Positions 51,104 through 51,740 of a stretch of DNA of 51,740 bases are shown here, one piece after another. The stretch is from Christensenella sp. UBA6345 (GTDB lineage: Bacteria > Bacillota > Clostridia > Christensenellales > UBA1242). The stretch spans positions 2,541 to 54,280 of the forward strand of contig DJSB01000026.1 in NCBI GenBank assembly GCA_002437945.1, read 5' to 3'. The notes under the pieces were generated by a model. That model worked only from the letters and a program-made list of their open reading frames with translations. It ran no database searches and was not told the DNA's origin. The position numbers and the translations under genes are program-made. How positions within the stretch are numbered: the stretch's first letter is position 1; each line of letters begins with the position of its first letter.

Positions 51104-51740
51104 ATGGCAAAGAAAATTTATTTAGATAATGCCGCTACTACTCAAGTAAGTGGCGAAGTTTTAAACGAAATGATTCCATATTTTACTACAGTGTATGGCA
51201 ATGCAAATAGTCTTCATAGTTTTGGTAGAGAAGCAGATAATGGAGTAGATTTGGCTAGAGATCGTATCGCCAACGCTATTAACGCTTCTAGTAGTGAAGT
51301 ATTTTTTACTAGTGGTGGTACTGAATCTAATAACTGGGCTATTCGTGGTGTAGCATATGCTAATCAAAATCGTGGAAAACATATTATTGTATCTAGTATA
51401 GAGCATCATTCAATACTTGAAACATGTAAAGACCTAGAAAAAGAAGGCTTTGAAGTTACTTATTTACCTGTAGATGAAACAGGGATGGTATCTATGGCTG
51501 ACTTGTTACATGAGATACGTCCAGATACTATTTTGGTATCTATAATGGCAGTTAATAATGAAGTTGGCACAATTCAATACTTAAGAGCAATTGGCGAAAT
51601 AGTTAATGATTTTAAAGCATATTTCCATACTGATGCTGTTCAGGCTTTAGGTGTTATCAATATTGATGTTCAAGAAATGCATATTGATTTAATGAGTATG
51701 TCATCTCATAAAGTTCACGGACCAAAAGGTGTAGGTGCTT
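51104..51740 (+). CDS. Cysteine desulfurase (NifS/IscS family), truncated by window end
   Basis: The first 212 residues of a PLP enzyme that takes sulfur from cysteine for Fe-S clusters and tRNA thiolation. Marks: YLDNAATTQVSGEVLNEM at the start, NANSLHSFGREA, FTSGGTESNNWAIRG (near 72), SSIEHHSI, VNNEVGTIQ, HTDAVQALG and the PLP-binding lysine in SMSSHKVHGPKG (about 205). The active-site cysteine loop lies beyond the window, so the subgroup (IscS, NifS, SufS-like) cannot be fixed. It has AAAGGAA upstream and its own promoter. Confidence 0.95.
   Translation, partial: MAKKIYLDNAATTQVSGEVLNEMIPYFTTVYGNANSLHSFGREADNGVDLARDRIANAINASSSEVFFTSGGTESNNWAIRGVAYANQNRGKHIIVSSIEHHSILETCKDLEKEGFEVTYLPVDETGMVSMADLLHEIRPDTILVSIMAVNNEVGTIQYLRAIGEIVNDFKAYFHTDAVQALGVINIDVQEMHIDLMSMSSHKVHGPKGVGA

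Overview
The window is strongly AT-rich DNA from a low-GC Gram-positive bacterium, most likely an uncultured gut-type member of the class Clostridia. This rests on the gene families (a YlbJ-like membrane protein, a DUF4364 protein, a TSCPD protein, pta-ackA, and an smc-ftsY-ylxM-ffh-rpsP-khpA-rimM-trmD cluster) and on TTGnnn-17-TATACT promoters. No rRNA, CRISPR array or complete tRNA gene was seen.

Layout. (1) 129-2897: the remains of an ABC importer locus. An ATPase gene, a zeta-toxin-like kinase gene and the 3' part of a substrate-binding lipoprotein gene are present. (2) 2898-16186: a 13.3-kb integrated element lying inside that lipoprotein gene. (3) 16187-16457: the 5' part of the same gene. 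(4) 16.6-51.7 kb: ordinary chromosomal housekeeping genes: valS, small conserved Clostridia proteins, a YlbJ-like protein, a patatin-like lipase, tmcAL, pta-ackA, rpmF-plsX-rnc-smc-ftsY, ylxM-ffh-rpsP-khpA, rimM-trmD-rbgA-rnhB-yraN, rplS, comM-dprA-topA-trmFO-hslU-helD-tcdA, and the start of a cysteine desulfurase gene cut by the window end.

The element is the main point of interest. Joining the two broken gene halves through a 4-bp TATA core gives exactly 1008 bp, an uninterrupted 335-residue lipoprotein, so the boundaries are well supported. The element carries a large serine recombinase, a self-cleaving (S24) repressor facing a Cro-like protein across a three-operator switch, and a non-coding stretch that can fold into a double-pseudoknot RNA followed by the 3' half of a tRNA-Thr(GGU)-like gene. 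It also carries a small-protein/EcoRI-type methylase/HNH cassette and a block of membrane-anchored or exported proteins, including a 669-residue coiled-coil surface protein. The rest is a Zot-like assembly ATPase, an AT-hook protein, a ribbon-helix-helix protein and a winged-helix putative replication protein. A palindrome, CGGCAAAATTTTGCCG, lies in front of both the recombinase gene and the putative replication gene, 11 kb apart, as if one regulator controlled excision and replication together. No capsid, portal, terminase, relaxase or type IV secretion gene was recognised. The best reading is a temperate, SOS-responsive, filamentous-phage-like (inovirus-like) prophage or a related satellite of a Gram-positive host, with most proteins of unknown family. 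That identity is an inference from the Zot-like ATPase and the exported-protein block.
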